Assembly: GCA_017509755.1 (NCBI GenBank)
Contig: JAFWOY010000001.1
Span: 88,556 to 152,555, forward strand
Source: Bacteroidales bacterium
Lineage (GTDB): Bacteria > Bacteroidota > Bacteroidia > Bacteroidales > UBA932
DNA: 64,000 nucleotides
Reading direction: 5' to 3'
Shown: positions 18,443 to 26,826 of the stretch, piece by piece
Layout of the letters: the number at the start of each line of letters is the position of its first letter
Position numbering within the stretch: position 1 is the stretch's first letter
The notes under the pieces: generated by a model
What the model was told of the DNA's origin: nothing
Seen by the model: the letters and a program-made list of their open reading frames with translations, nothing else
Database searches by the model: none
Translations under genes and position numbers: made by a program

Positions 18443-21400
18443 ATGAAAAACAAATTATTCGTTTTCATCCTGGCTTTCCTCGTCGCCGCGTCTGCAGCCT
18501 TTGCGCAGACCGTGACGGTCACAGGCCGGGTGACAGATGCGCAAACCGGTGAACCGGTTTCCTTCGTAACGGTTATCCAGCAAGGCACGAGCAATGCCGT
18601 GTCTGCAGATGTTGACGGACATTATTCCATCAATGTCCCCTCCGATGCAACACTCCGTTTCTCCATCGTGGGCTATGAAGAAATGACCGTGGCCGTAGCC
18701 GGACGGCGGGTCGTGGATGTTGCGATGCAGATGGACGCCAACATCCTGCAGGAAGCCGTCGTTTCAGCACTCGGTATCACGCGTGCTGCAAGGTCCCTCA
18801 CCTACGCCGCCCAGTCGATTTCCTCGGAAGAGATCGCTAGCAACCGGGCTGGCAACATGATTACTTCATTGGCCGGTAAGGCTTCCGGAGTGACGGTGAC
18901 CCAGTCTTCTTCAGGTATGGGTGGTTCTGCCAAAATCTCCATCCGCGGCTTCCGTTCCGTGAGTGGTGGCAACGAGCCTCTGTACATCATCAACGGTGTC
19001 CCTATGGCCAACGATCCTACGGTCTCGGGCGATACCTACGGCTCTGGCGGTTCTTACTCCTACGACCGTGGTGACGGTATCGGAAACATCAACCCGGACG
19101 ACATCGAGAGCATCAGCATCCTCAAGGGTGCTTCCGCTTCCGCCCTGTACGGAACCGAGGCTGCCAACGGTGTCATCCTGATCACAACGAAGAAAGGCAA
19201 GGCCGGAACGTTCTCAGTCTCTGTCAACAGCAGCACAACTTTCGACAAGGTCGCGTACGGACACAAACTCCAGAAAGACTACGGCCACCTCGACAACTGG
19301 TACAGCTGGGGCAGCAAGATTTCGAACGGCACCTCCGCTTACGACACTTTCTTCACAACGGCGCCTTCCTTCAACAACAGCATCTCGATCCAGGGAGGTT
19401 CCGAGCGGAACCAGACCTATCTCTCGTATGGTAACTCCTGGCAGGGAACCGTCCTCGACAATGACGGACATCTGAACCGTCACAACCTCACCCTGAGGAA
19501 CACTACGTACTTCCGTCCGAACCTCTCGCTCGACGCTTCCATCCAGATGATCCGCCAGTATGTGAAGAACCGTCCTGCTACCGGTGGTTTGTACAACAAC
19601 CCGCTGCTGGGTATCTACCATTTCCCGGCCGACATGGACATCGCCCCGTACAAGAAGGATTTCGAAATCTATGACATGGACCGCAACATCATGAAGCAGA
19701 ACTGGATCAAGGTTCCGAACTCCAATATCGACCAGAACCCGTACTGGATCCTCAACCGGATGCCGTACGAGACCTGGAGACACCGTGCCATCGGATCGCT
19801 GACCCTCCGCTGGGACATCACCCCCAAGGTCTATGTCCAGGCCCGTGGCAGCGCCGACTTCACGGCCGACCGTTATGAACACAAGGTCTATGCGACCACC
19901 CCTCCGGACCAGATCAACTCCGCCAACGGTATGTACAAGTTCGGCCAGAGCAACGACCTGACGGCATACGGCGACTTCCTGGCCGGCTATAAGGACAAAT
20001 GGGGCGACTTCGCCCTCAATGCCACAATCGGTACTTCGATCCGCTACGGCGAAAGCTACGGCGTCTCGCACGACTCGCGTGCCGGCGGCGGTGAGCTCTA
20101 TTTCGCCAATATCTTCACCATGCACAACATGACCGCCCGTGCAGGCAGCCAGAGCTGGTACAGAAGCGAACTGATCGGTGTCTTCGGCACCGCGACCCTT
20201 TCCTTCAAGGACTGGCTCTTCCTCGATGTGACGGGACGTAATGACTGGTCGTCCACCCTCGCTTACTCCACGAGTTTCAAAACTGGTTTCTTCTATCCTT
20301 CCGTCGGTATTTCGGCCATCCTCAACGAGGCGTTCAACATGCCTTCCTGGATCGACCTCTTCAAGGTCCGTGCTTCCTACGCTGTCGTGGGTAACGACCT
20401 TCCCAGCCGCATCACCAACCCGCTCGGTTCGGTCAGTGAACAGGGAACGATCTCTTCGAACACCACCGCTCCTTTCGGCGAACTCAAGCCTGAGCTTTCC
20501 GCTTCGCTCGAAGCCGGTTTCGACCTGCGACTCTTCAACAGCCGCCTGACCCTCGACTTCGAATACTACAAGACCAACACCAGGAACCAGCTCTTCTCAC
20601 TTGAGGCTCCTGCGGGATCCGGTTACACTTCCTACTATGTGAACTCCGGTAACATCCAGAACCAGGGTATCGAGGCCACCCTCGGCATCGTCCCGGTGGA
20701 AAACCGGAACTTCGTATGGAGAAGCAACTTCAACATCGGTCTCAACCGGAACAAGGTCATCTCCCTCAACGACGACATCACGACCTACTCCATCAACTCG
20801 GCCAGCAACCATGGTTATGAGATGCGACTGGTGGAAGGCGGTTCCTATGGTGATATCTACGGTCGTACCCTTGCCCGCGATGCGAACGGCAAGCTCCTCC
20901 TGGATGACGAAGGCCTTCCTTACCAGGGCTCCGCTACCTGGGAATATCTGGGCAACACCGAGGCGAAACTCACGGTCGGTTGGAACAACAACATCCAGAT
21001 CGGCAACTTCAATCTCGGCTTCCTGATCGACGCACGGCTGGGCGGTATCTTCATCGATATGACCCAGGCCGACATCGACGGCTACGGCTCCGCGCTGGTC
21101 ACGGCTACGGACCGTAACCGCGGCTACGCCGAATACGAGGGCATCAAGTTCAACAATGTCCAGAAGTTCTACGAACGTGTCGGTACTTACTACGGTATCA
21201 CCGAGTACTACACCTACGACGGAACCAACATCCGTCTGCGTGAAGCTTCCCTCGGCTTCAGCCTTCCCAAGAAGTGGCTGGGCAATAACGGCTTCGTAAA
21301 GGACTGCTCGATTTCCGCTATCGGAAGGAACCTCTGCTTCTTCTACAAGAAGACCGCTGTCGACCCCGACGCGCTGCTTGATATCGACGGAGGATACCAG

Positions 21401-21466
21401 GGATTCAGCTTCTACAATATGCCTGCTACCAGATCTATCGGTTTCAATGTTAAAATCACCTTTTAA
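18443..21466 (+). CDS. SusC/RagA-type TonB-linked outer-membrane transporter
   Basis: A 1007-residue outer-membrane barrel importing oligosaccharides with TonB energy. Start set at ATG 18443, where the signal peptide MKNKLFVFILAFLVAASAAF begins; an upstream in-frame start lies inside the phosphatase gene. The order is signal, carboxypeptidase-regulatory-like domain (VTGRVTDAQTGEPVSFVTV), the SusC-type segment EAVVSALGITRAARSLTYAA, plug (SIRGFRSVSGGNEPLYIING) and a beta barrel ending RSIGFNVKITF with terminal Phe. It is followed after 14 bp by its SusD partner. Confidence 0.97.
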   Translation: MKNKLFVFILAFLVAASAAFAQTVTVTGRVTDAQTGEPVSFVTVIQQGTSNAVSADVDGHYSINVPSDATLRFSIVGYEEMTVAVAGRRVVDVAMQMDANILQEAVVSALGITRAARSLTYAAQSISSEEIASNRAGNMITSLAGKASGVTVTQSSSGMGGSAKISIRGFRSVSGGNEPLYIINGVPMANDPTVSGDTYGSGGSYSYDRGDGIGNINPDDIESISILKGASASALYGTEAANGVILITTKKGKAGTFSVSVNSSTTFDKVAYGHKLQKDYGHLDNWYSWGSKISNGTSAYDTFFTTAPSFNNSISIQGGSERNQTYLSYGNSWQGTVLDNDGHLNRHNLTLRNTTYFRPNLSLDASIQMIRQYVKNRPATGGLYNNPLLGIYHFPADMDIAPYKKDFEIYDMDRNIMKQNWIKVPNSNIDQNPYWILNRMPYETWRHRAIGSLTLRWDITPKVYVQARGSADFTADRYEHKVYATTPPDQINSANGMYKFGQSNDLTAYGDFLAGYKDKWGDFALNATIGTSIRYGESYGVSHDSRAGGGELYFANIFTMHNMTARAGSQSWYRSELIGVFGTATLSFKDWLFLDVTGRNDWSSTLAYSTSFKTGFFYPSVGISAILNEAFNMPSWIDLFKVRASYAVVGNDLPSRITNPLGSVSEQGTISSNTTAPFGELKPELSASLEAGFDLRLFNSRLTLDFEYYKTNTRNQLFSLEAPAGSGYTSYYVNSGNIQNQGIEATLGIVPVENRNFVWRSNFNIGLNRNKVISLNDDITTYSINSASNHGYEMRLVEGGSYGDIYGRTLARDANGKLLLDDEGLPYQGSATWEYLGNTEAKLTVGWNNNIQIGNFNLGFLIDARLGGIFIDMTQADIDGYGSALVTATDRNRGYAEYEGIKFNNVQKFYERVGTYYGITEYYTYDGTNIRLREASLGFSLPKKWLGNNGFVKDCSISAIGRNLCFFYKKTAVDPDALLDIDGGYQGFSFYNMPATRSIGFNVKITF

Positions 21467-21480
21467 TTAATTCAAGTACC

Positions 21481-23091
21481 ATGAAGAATATATTCAAGGC
21501 ATTGTTCCTGACGCTGGCTCTCGCCTTCGTATTCTCTTCCTGCGCAAAATGGGAAGACTACAATACGAATCCTTATGGTGTGACCGATGAGATGCTGGCT
21601 GCCGACTACAACAATATCGGTGCTTACTACCCTCAGATCATGCAGTCTGTCTACTACAACTACAGGAACTCCAACTGGATCTTCCAGCTGGTGCAGAACC
21701 TGACTGCCGATCTCTGGTGCGGTTATATGGCCAATGCCGCCGCTTTCAACGGCAACGCCAATACCGGCAACCTGAACATGTATGACTCCTGGATCGCGGA
21801 GGAATGGTCCGTAACCTACAAACGGGTCATGTCCCCGATCTTCAACTCCATCGCGCCGCAGGCGGACAACGATGAATACCGTCACTTCTATGCGCCGGCC
21901 CTGATCATGAAAGTGCTGGCCATGAGCCGCCTCACCGAGGCTTACGGCCCTTGCATCTACTCCAAGTACGGCCAGTCCGCTACCGGCGGCAACTTCGAAT
22001 CACAGCAGGATACCTACAATGCCTTCTTCAACGACCTGGATGTAGCCGTTGACGCGCTGGACCATTTCATCAAATATACCGGTTCGAACATATCCGGCTC
22101 TTTCAAGAAATTCGACGACTGGTGCGACGGCGACTTTGCCAAGTGGATCCGCTTCGCGAATACGATCCGCCTGCGGCTCGCCATGCACCTCCAGAAAGTC
22201 GATGAAGGAAAGGCCAAAGCCGAGTTCGCCAAAGCCATGAACAACCCCTACGGCCTGCTCAACGGAAAGAGCGATGTCGTGACGATGCACGCTTCTACCT
22301 GGAACCACCCGCTCTACACGCTGGGACAGGGCTGGCAGAACTGCTACGTGGGTGCGGTCATGCAGACCTTCCTGGTGGGCTACGACGACCCGCGCCTGCC
22401 GAAGTACTTCCTCGAGGCGACCAACGAAAAATGCGTGGCCGAGGGTCAGAAATGGGCCGGTATGCGCATGGGTAACGACTCGCCCGACGGAACCTACTAC
22501 CAGGGTTATTCCCTCGCGAACTTCAACAAGACCGATCCCGCCATCATCATGCAGCCGGCAGAGGTATCGTTCCTCAAAGCGGAAGCTGCGCTTCGCGGCT
22601 GGATTTCCGGAAGTGCTAAAGACTATTACGAGGAAGGCGTAAGGGCTTCCCTGGATTACTATGGTCTTGCCGGCGAAGCCGACAAATACCTGGCAAGTGA
22701 CGCTATCCCGACCCGGTATACCAACCCTGTCAACCATGCCTGGGATATCGATGCCAACAACTTCCTTTCCCCGAAATGGAATGACGGAGACTCCAACGAG
22801 ACCAAACTGGAAAGGATTATCGACCAGAAATACCTGGCGATCTTCCCGGACGGCTACGAAGCCTGGCTTGACCTGCGCCGCACCGGCTATCCGCACCAGT
22901 TCCCTGTCATCCTGAATGCCAGCTCCGGCGAGGCCAAGATGGCGGACGGCGACATCGTCAGACGTATGCCATATCCGCAGTCCGTCGCATCTTCCGATGC
23001 GGCCGGTTACCAGCAGGCGATCGGCTTCCTCGGCGGCAAGGATATTCCTTTGACCCGCACCTGGTGGGATGTCGACAAGCCCAACTTTTAA
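21481..23091 (+). CDS. SusD/RagB-type surface glycan-binding lipoprotein (SusD-like_2 type)
   Basis: A 536-residue outer-membrane lipoprotein that caps the SusC barrel and binds its glycan. The signal peptide ends at lipobox FSSC (Cys21). KWEDYNTNPYGVTDEML follows, typical of the SusD-like_2 group. TPR-like helical parts include FAKWIRFANTIRLRLAMHL, and the late segments MQPAEVSFLKAEAALRGW and DIVRRMPYPQS are family landmarks. It directly follows susC and ends 25 bp before a strong terminator-like hairpin, so it is probably the last gene of the upstream transcription unit. Confidence 0.95.
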   Translation: MKNIFKALFLTLALAFVFSSCAKWEDYNTNPYGVTDEMLAADYNNIGAYYPQIMQSVYYNYRNSNWIFQLVQNLTADLWCGYMANAAAFNGNANTGNLNMYDSWIAEEWSVTYKRVMSPIFNSIAPQADNDEYRHFYAPALIMKVLAMSRLTEAYGPCIYSKYGQSATGGNFESQQDTYNAFFNDLDVAVDALDHFIKYTGSNISGSFKKFDDWCDGDFAKWIRFANTIRLRLAMHLQKVDEGKAKAEFAKAMNNPYGLLNGKSDVVTMHASTWNHPLYTLGQGWQNCYVGAVMQTFLVGYDDPRLPKYFLEATNEKCVAEGQKWAGMRMGNDSPDGTYYQGYSLANFNKTDPAIIMQPAEVSFLKAEAALRGWISGSAKDYYEEGVRASLDYYGLAGEADKYLASDAIPTRYTNPVNHAWDIDANNFLSPKWNDGDSNETKLERIIDQKYLAIFPDGYEAWLDLRRTGYPHQFPVILNASSGEAKMADGDIVRRMPYPQSVASSDAAGYQQAIGFLGGKDIPLTRTWWDVDKPNF

Positions 23092-23116
23092 AGAAAACTG
23101 ATTTTTGTTAACTTTG
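23086..23116 (+). promoter_or_regulatory. Promoter of the GH9 transcription unit
   Basis: TTTT (23086-23089), 19 nt, then TAACTTTG (23109-23116): near-perfect Bacteroidota promoter. Its predicted start near 23122 lies inside the left arm of the following hairpin, so transcripts made here cannot fold the full terminator. Confidence 0.6.
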
Positions 23117-23146
23117 GGAGGCTGAATGAATCAGCCTCCCCTTTTT
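23116..23146 (+). terminator. Intrinsic terminator after susD
   Basis: Perfect 10-bp stem GGGAGGCTGA/TCAGCCTCCC (23116-23125 and 23131-23140) with a 5-nt loop, followed by C and five T (23142-23146). It begins 25 bp after the susD stop and ends 13 bp before the GH9 start. Confidence 0.8.
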
Positions 23147-23158
23147 AAAAGCACCGTC

Positions 23159-25594
23159 ATGTATCGAAAAGTCCTCCTCCTGGCCGCATGTCTCCTATGT
23201 GCCACTGCGGCTCCTGCCCAAGTCGATGAGGCTTTCCGCAAGGATATCATCGAATCGGGTTACGTACACAAACCGTTGCGGCTCCATGAAGACAAAGCCG
23301 TCGAAACCGTCGGCATCCAGAAGAAAGTCCTGCATTCCGAGCTGCTTTGCGATATGGAAAGCCTCGACGGATGGACCCACGATGGGATTGGAACCATTTC
23401 TGTTACAACAGACCGCGCTGTCGAAGGGACGCACAGCCTCCGGCTGGAAGCGCCTTCAATGCCGGAAAAGATGCTCGGCTGGGGTCTGGGACGCGGCACC
23501 TGTATGGCTTCCTTCGATCTGCACGGTGCGGACTGGCGCCCATACAACCGGCTGCGGTTCAGTATCTATCCCGATTGCGAAGGAGCCCGGACCGTCTATT
23601 TGAACCTCTATCTCGAAAACGACGGGGAAGTCAAGGTCCCGGACCGCTTCGGCCGCGAAGGTTATCATGAGATCAACCTCAAGAACCACCAGTGGAACGA
23701 CTGCTACCTGGAATTCACCGGGCTGGAACGCGACAAGGTTTCCTACCTGAAATTCGCCATCGAGATCTTCGGACGTGAACTGACCATGGGCGACACGCTG
23801 CGCTTCGATGTGGACAATGTCCTGCTTGAGACCATCGAGGATCCGGAAGTGGTCAAGGGCTGGCAGCCCGCCGACGGCCGGATCATCTTTTCCACGACCG
23901 GTTATACCACCCGCATGGAGAAAACGGCGCTGGTGACCATCCCGGATGCGAAGAAATTCAAGATCGTCAACAACAAGACCGGGCGTACGGCCCTTCGCGG
24001 CAAAGTCAAGACCGTAGAGACAGCGCTGGACACGTACCGGATGATTGATTTCTCGAAACTCCGCAAGCCCGGCCAGTATGTCATCAAGGTCGGAAAGGTG
24101 ACGACCTGGCCCTTCTACATCGATGACAACGTTTGGGATGACAGCGCCTGGCGCTTGGTAAACTTCATGTTCTGTGAACGGTGCGGCTACCCGGTGCCGG
24201 GACACCACGGGGAGTGCCATACCGACCTGCACGCCACATACAAGGGCAAGGTCTATCCGCTCAACGGCGGCTGGCACGATGCCGGGGATATGTCCCAGCA
24301 GACCGTCCAGAGCGCCGAGATTTCCTATGCTTTCTTCCAGGCGGCCCAAAACGCCCTGGCCAAAGGGAATACGGATCTTTACAACCGCTTGATGGAAGAA
24401 GGTCTCTGGGGCATGGACTATGTGCTTCGCTCCCGTCTCGGAGATGGCTACCGCGCGATGTCGTGGGGCACGAACCTTTGGACAGACGGCGTTTTGGACA
24501 CGGAGGATGACGCCGGACGGCGGGAAATCCACGTCCATAACGGCGCGCTTGAGAACTTCCTGTTCGCCGGCATCGAAGCCTACACCTCCATGATCCTTCC
24601 CGACGATCCGGAAATGGCGGCCAACCTGGCGAAAGTCGCCTGCGAAGATTATGATTTCGCCCTGGCGCGTTTCAACGAGCTGGGCTTCGCCGAACTCCGA
24701 CAGCAGAATCGCGGCGGCGGCCATACCCGGATGACCTCGGAGAGCCAGTATCACGCCAACATGTCCTGGGCGGCCAGCATGCTTTACAAACTGACTGGTG
24801 AAAAACGCTATGCCGACGAGGCGGCGGAATTCATCCGCTACACCCTGGACTGCCAGCGCACCGAACCGGTCGGCGGTGGCCTGAACGGCTTCTTCTACCG
24901 CGACCTGGACAAACGCTCAACCGTGCACTACAACCACCAGTCCCGCAGTTATGCCTACATGGAGGCACTGGAAGCCCTGATTACCTTGCAGCCTTCGCAT
25001 CCCGACTGTGCCCGCTGGAAAGAATCCGTCCGCTTGTATGGAAACTACCTGAAGGACTTGATGTCCTACATCGGCCCCTATGGCATGATTCCCAGCGGGG
25101 TCTATCACAAGGACGAAGTCCGGGACAGCGCCAATTTCTATGCCTGGCAGGTGGGAATCCGCAGCGGTGCGGATGCCGACTATGCCGAGATGATGCAGAA
25201 TGCCGTGAAACTCGACGAGGAGCACTACCTGCGCAAATTCCCCGTCTGGTTCAGTTTCAAGGGCAATACCGCCTGCAGCCTGTCAGACGGCAAATCGGCG
25301 GCCATCTGCGCCCGCCTGCTGGGCGACGAGACCCTCAAGCAGATTGCCGAGAAGCAGCTGGAATGGGTCGTGGGCTACAATCCGTTCGGCCAGTCGCTGG
25401 TCTATGGTGAGGGCAGCAACTGGTGCCAGCTCTACAATGCCCTTCCCGGCGAGACGGTCGGTGAAATCCCGGTCGGCATGCAGTCCTATTTCAACGAAGA
25501 CCAGCCCTACTGGCCCCAGTTCAACACGGCCACCTACAAGGAGGTCTGGGGCGGCACGGCGGTCAAATGGTTGATGCTCATCGCAGAATTCTGA
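23159..25594 (+). CDS. Secreted glycoside hydrolase family 9 enzyme
   Basis: An 811-residue secreted enzyme. Start set at ATG 23159, where the SpI signal MYRKVLLLAACLLCATAAPA begins; an in-frame ATG at 23126 lies in the terminator. An N-terminal galactose-binding-like region (about 60-235) is followed by a CelD_N-type Ig domain (IIFSTTGYTTRMEKTALVTI) and the (alpha/alpha)6 barrel with NGGWHDAGDMS, holding the two catalytic Asp residues of GH9. The C-terminal VVGYNPFGQSLVYGEGSN is also typical. The catalytic Glu near the C-terminus could not be placed securely. GH9 includes endoglucanases and exo-beta-D-glucosaminidases; the second fits the GH2 and NagX-like neighbours, but this is inference. 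Confidence 0.85.
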   Translation: MYRKVLLLAACLLCATAAPAQVDEAFRKDIIESGYVHKPLRLHEDKAVETVGIQKKVLHSELLCDMESLDGWTHDGIGTISVTTDRAVEGTHSLRLEAPSMPEKMLGWGLGRGTCMASFDLHGADWRPYNRLRFSIYPDCEGARTVYLNLYLENDGEVKVPDRFGREGYHEINLKNHQWNDCYLEFTGLERDKVSYLKFAIEIFGRELTMGDTLRFDVDNVLLETIEDPEVVKGWQPADGRIIFSTTGYTTRMEKTALVTIPDAKKFKIVNNKTGRTALRGKVKTVETALDTYRMIDFSKLRKPGQYVIKVGKVTTWPFYIDDNVWDDSAWRLVNFMFCERCGYPVPGHHGECHTDLHATYKGKVYPLNGGWHDAGDMSQQTVQSAEISYAFFQAAQNALAKGNTDLYNRLMEEGLWGMDYVLRSRLGDGYRAMSWGTNLWTDGVLDTEDDAGRREIHVHNGALENFLFAGIEAYTSMILPDDPEMAANLAKVACEDYDFALARFNELGFAELRQQNRGGGHTRMTSESQYHANMSWAASMLYKLTGEKRYADEAAEFIRYTLDCQRTEPVGGGLNGFFYRDLDKRSTVHYNHQSRSYAYMEALEALITLQPSHPDCARWKESVRLYGNYLKDLMSYIGPYGMIPSGVYHKDEVRDSANFYAWQVGIRSGADADYAEMMQNAVKLDEEHYLRKFPVWFSFKGNTACSLSDGKSAAICARLLGDETLKQIAEKQLEWVVGYNPFGQSLVYGEGSNWCQLYNALPGETVGEIPVGMQSYFNEDQPYWPQFNTATYKEVWGGTAVKWLMLIAEF

Positions 25595-25598
25595 TCCC

Positions 25599-26825
25599 AT
25601 GGAAAAGACACCAGCACAAGGCCGCAATCTGGCCATCGACATGCTGCGGGCACTGACCATGACCCTCATGATCTTTGTCAACGACTTCTGGAAAGTCCAT
25701 GATGTGCCGCAATGGATGGAACATGCCAAGCGGGGCGTGGATTTCATGGGCCTTTCGGATTTCGTGTATCCCGCTTTCCTGTTCTGCGTCGGTATGTCGG
25801 TGCCCTATGCCATCGAGAGCCGCTACCGCAAAGGCTACAGCGGGGAATCCACGGCCGGCCACATCCTGCTCCGGACGCTTTCCCTGCTCATCATGGGTGC
25901 GTTCCTGGGCAATTCAGAGGCCCGGCTGGCTCCCGATTTCACGCTCTATCGCATCGGCGTTTACTGGATTGTGGCCGTGGCGGCATTCTTCATGGTCTGG
26001 AACGTCTATCCGAAGAATCCGTCCCGCAGACAGTCCATCCTGTTTACCTGCCTGAAGATCCTGGGCGGCCTCCTGCTCCTCTTCCTGGCCCTGACCTACC
26101 GCAAACCGGAGGGCCGTGTCTTTGACACGTCGTTCAGCATCCTGGGAGGCATTGCCTGGACGTATCTGGTCTCCGCAACGGTTTATTACTTCTGCCGCGA
26201 CAACCTCAAGAAATTGATCCCGCTCTGGGTGGCGGTCCTGGCGGTCTGTGTCCTGACGCAACGGCTGCGCCCTGAACTGGGGGGTGCCCCGATCCTTGAT
26301 TTCCCCCGCCCGAACTTCCTGGAAGGAATGCTTCGCGTCCTGCACATCGGAAACGGCGGCGCGGTATTCTTGGCGCTCTCCGGCCTGCTGGTCTCGGTTG
26401 TTACCGAAAAACTGACGGTTTATCCGCAGTGGAAACGTTCCGCTGCCGGTGTCGCGGCCGCCGCTTTGGCTTTTCTGTTGGGAGTCCTCACCCACAAATT
26501 CTGGATTGCCGCCAAACTTGGCCTGACGCTCCCCTGCTGCCTGTTCGTCTCGGCAATCGCCATTGCCATCTACACGCTGCTGCGCTATCTCAATACCCGG
26601 AATCTGACCGGCTGGTTCGCCGTCATCCGCCCGGCCGGAACGGCGACGCTGACCACCTACATGATTCCCTATGTTTTCTACGGCTTTGCCGACATCACCG
26701 GCATCGTCCTGCCCGACTGGCTGACCCATGGTCCGATGGCTTTGGTCAACTGCTTCTGCTTCGCCCTGATCGTGGTGGCCATCGTCGGCATTCTCCAGAA
26801 ATTGCATCTGAAACTCAAAGTTTGA
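25599..26825 (+). CDS. NagX/HGSNAT-like inner-membrane protein (DUF5009 type)
   Basis: A 408-residue membrane protein with about ten to eleven hydrophobic segments. The first, LAIDMLRALTMTLMIFVND, is followed by HDVPQWMEHAKRGVDFMGLS and FVYPAFLFCVGMSVPYAIES, strongly characteristic of the DUF5009/NagX group. This group is related to heparan-alpha-glucosaminide N-acetyltransferase, which acetylates terminal glucosamine across a membrane. NagX in Shewanella belongs to the N-acetylglucosamine catabolic gene set. It lies 4 bp after GH9 and 1 bp before the phosphoesterase gene. Transport or acetylation of glucosamine products is the likely role; the catalytic His was not assigned. Confidence 0.8.
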   Translation: MEKTPAQGRNLAIDMLRALTMTLMIFVNDFWKVHDVPQWMEHAKRGVDFMGLSDFVYPAFLFCVGMSVPYAIESRYRKGYSGESTAGHILLRTLSLLIMGAFLGNSEARLAPDFTLYRIGVYWIVAVAAFFMVWNVYPKNPSRRQSILFTCLKILGGLLLLFLALTYRKPEGRVFDTSFSILGGIAWTYLVSATVYYFCRDNLKKLIPLWVAVLAVCVLTQRLRPELGGAPILDFPRPNFLEGMLRVLHIGNGGAVFLALSGLLVSVVTEKLTVYPQWKRSAAGVAAAALAFLLGVLTHKFWIAAKLGLTLPCCLFVSAIAIAIYTLLRYLNTRNLTGWFAVIRPAGTATLTTYMIPYVFYGFADITGIVLPDWLTHGPMALVNCFCFALIVVAIVGILQKLHLKLKV

Positions 26826-26826
26826 T

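Noticed and set aside
23074..23095. Third copy of the 21-bp direct-repeat operator at the GH9 promoter
   Set aside because: No ACGCAAATTGAGT-like site occurs at the 35-bp offset, so the GH9 unit does not appear to share that control.
23126..23158. ATG start 11 codons upstream for GH9
   Set aside because: It lies in the loop of the terminator hairpin, and the signal peptide begins at 23159.
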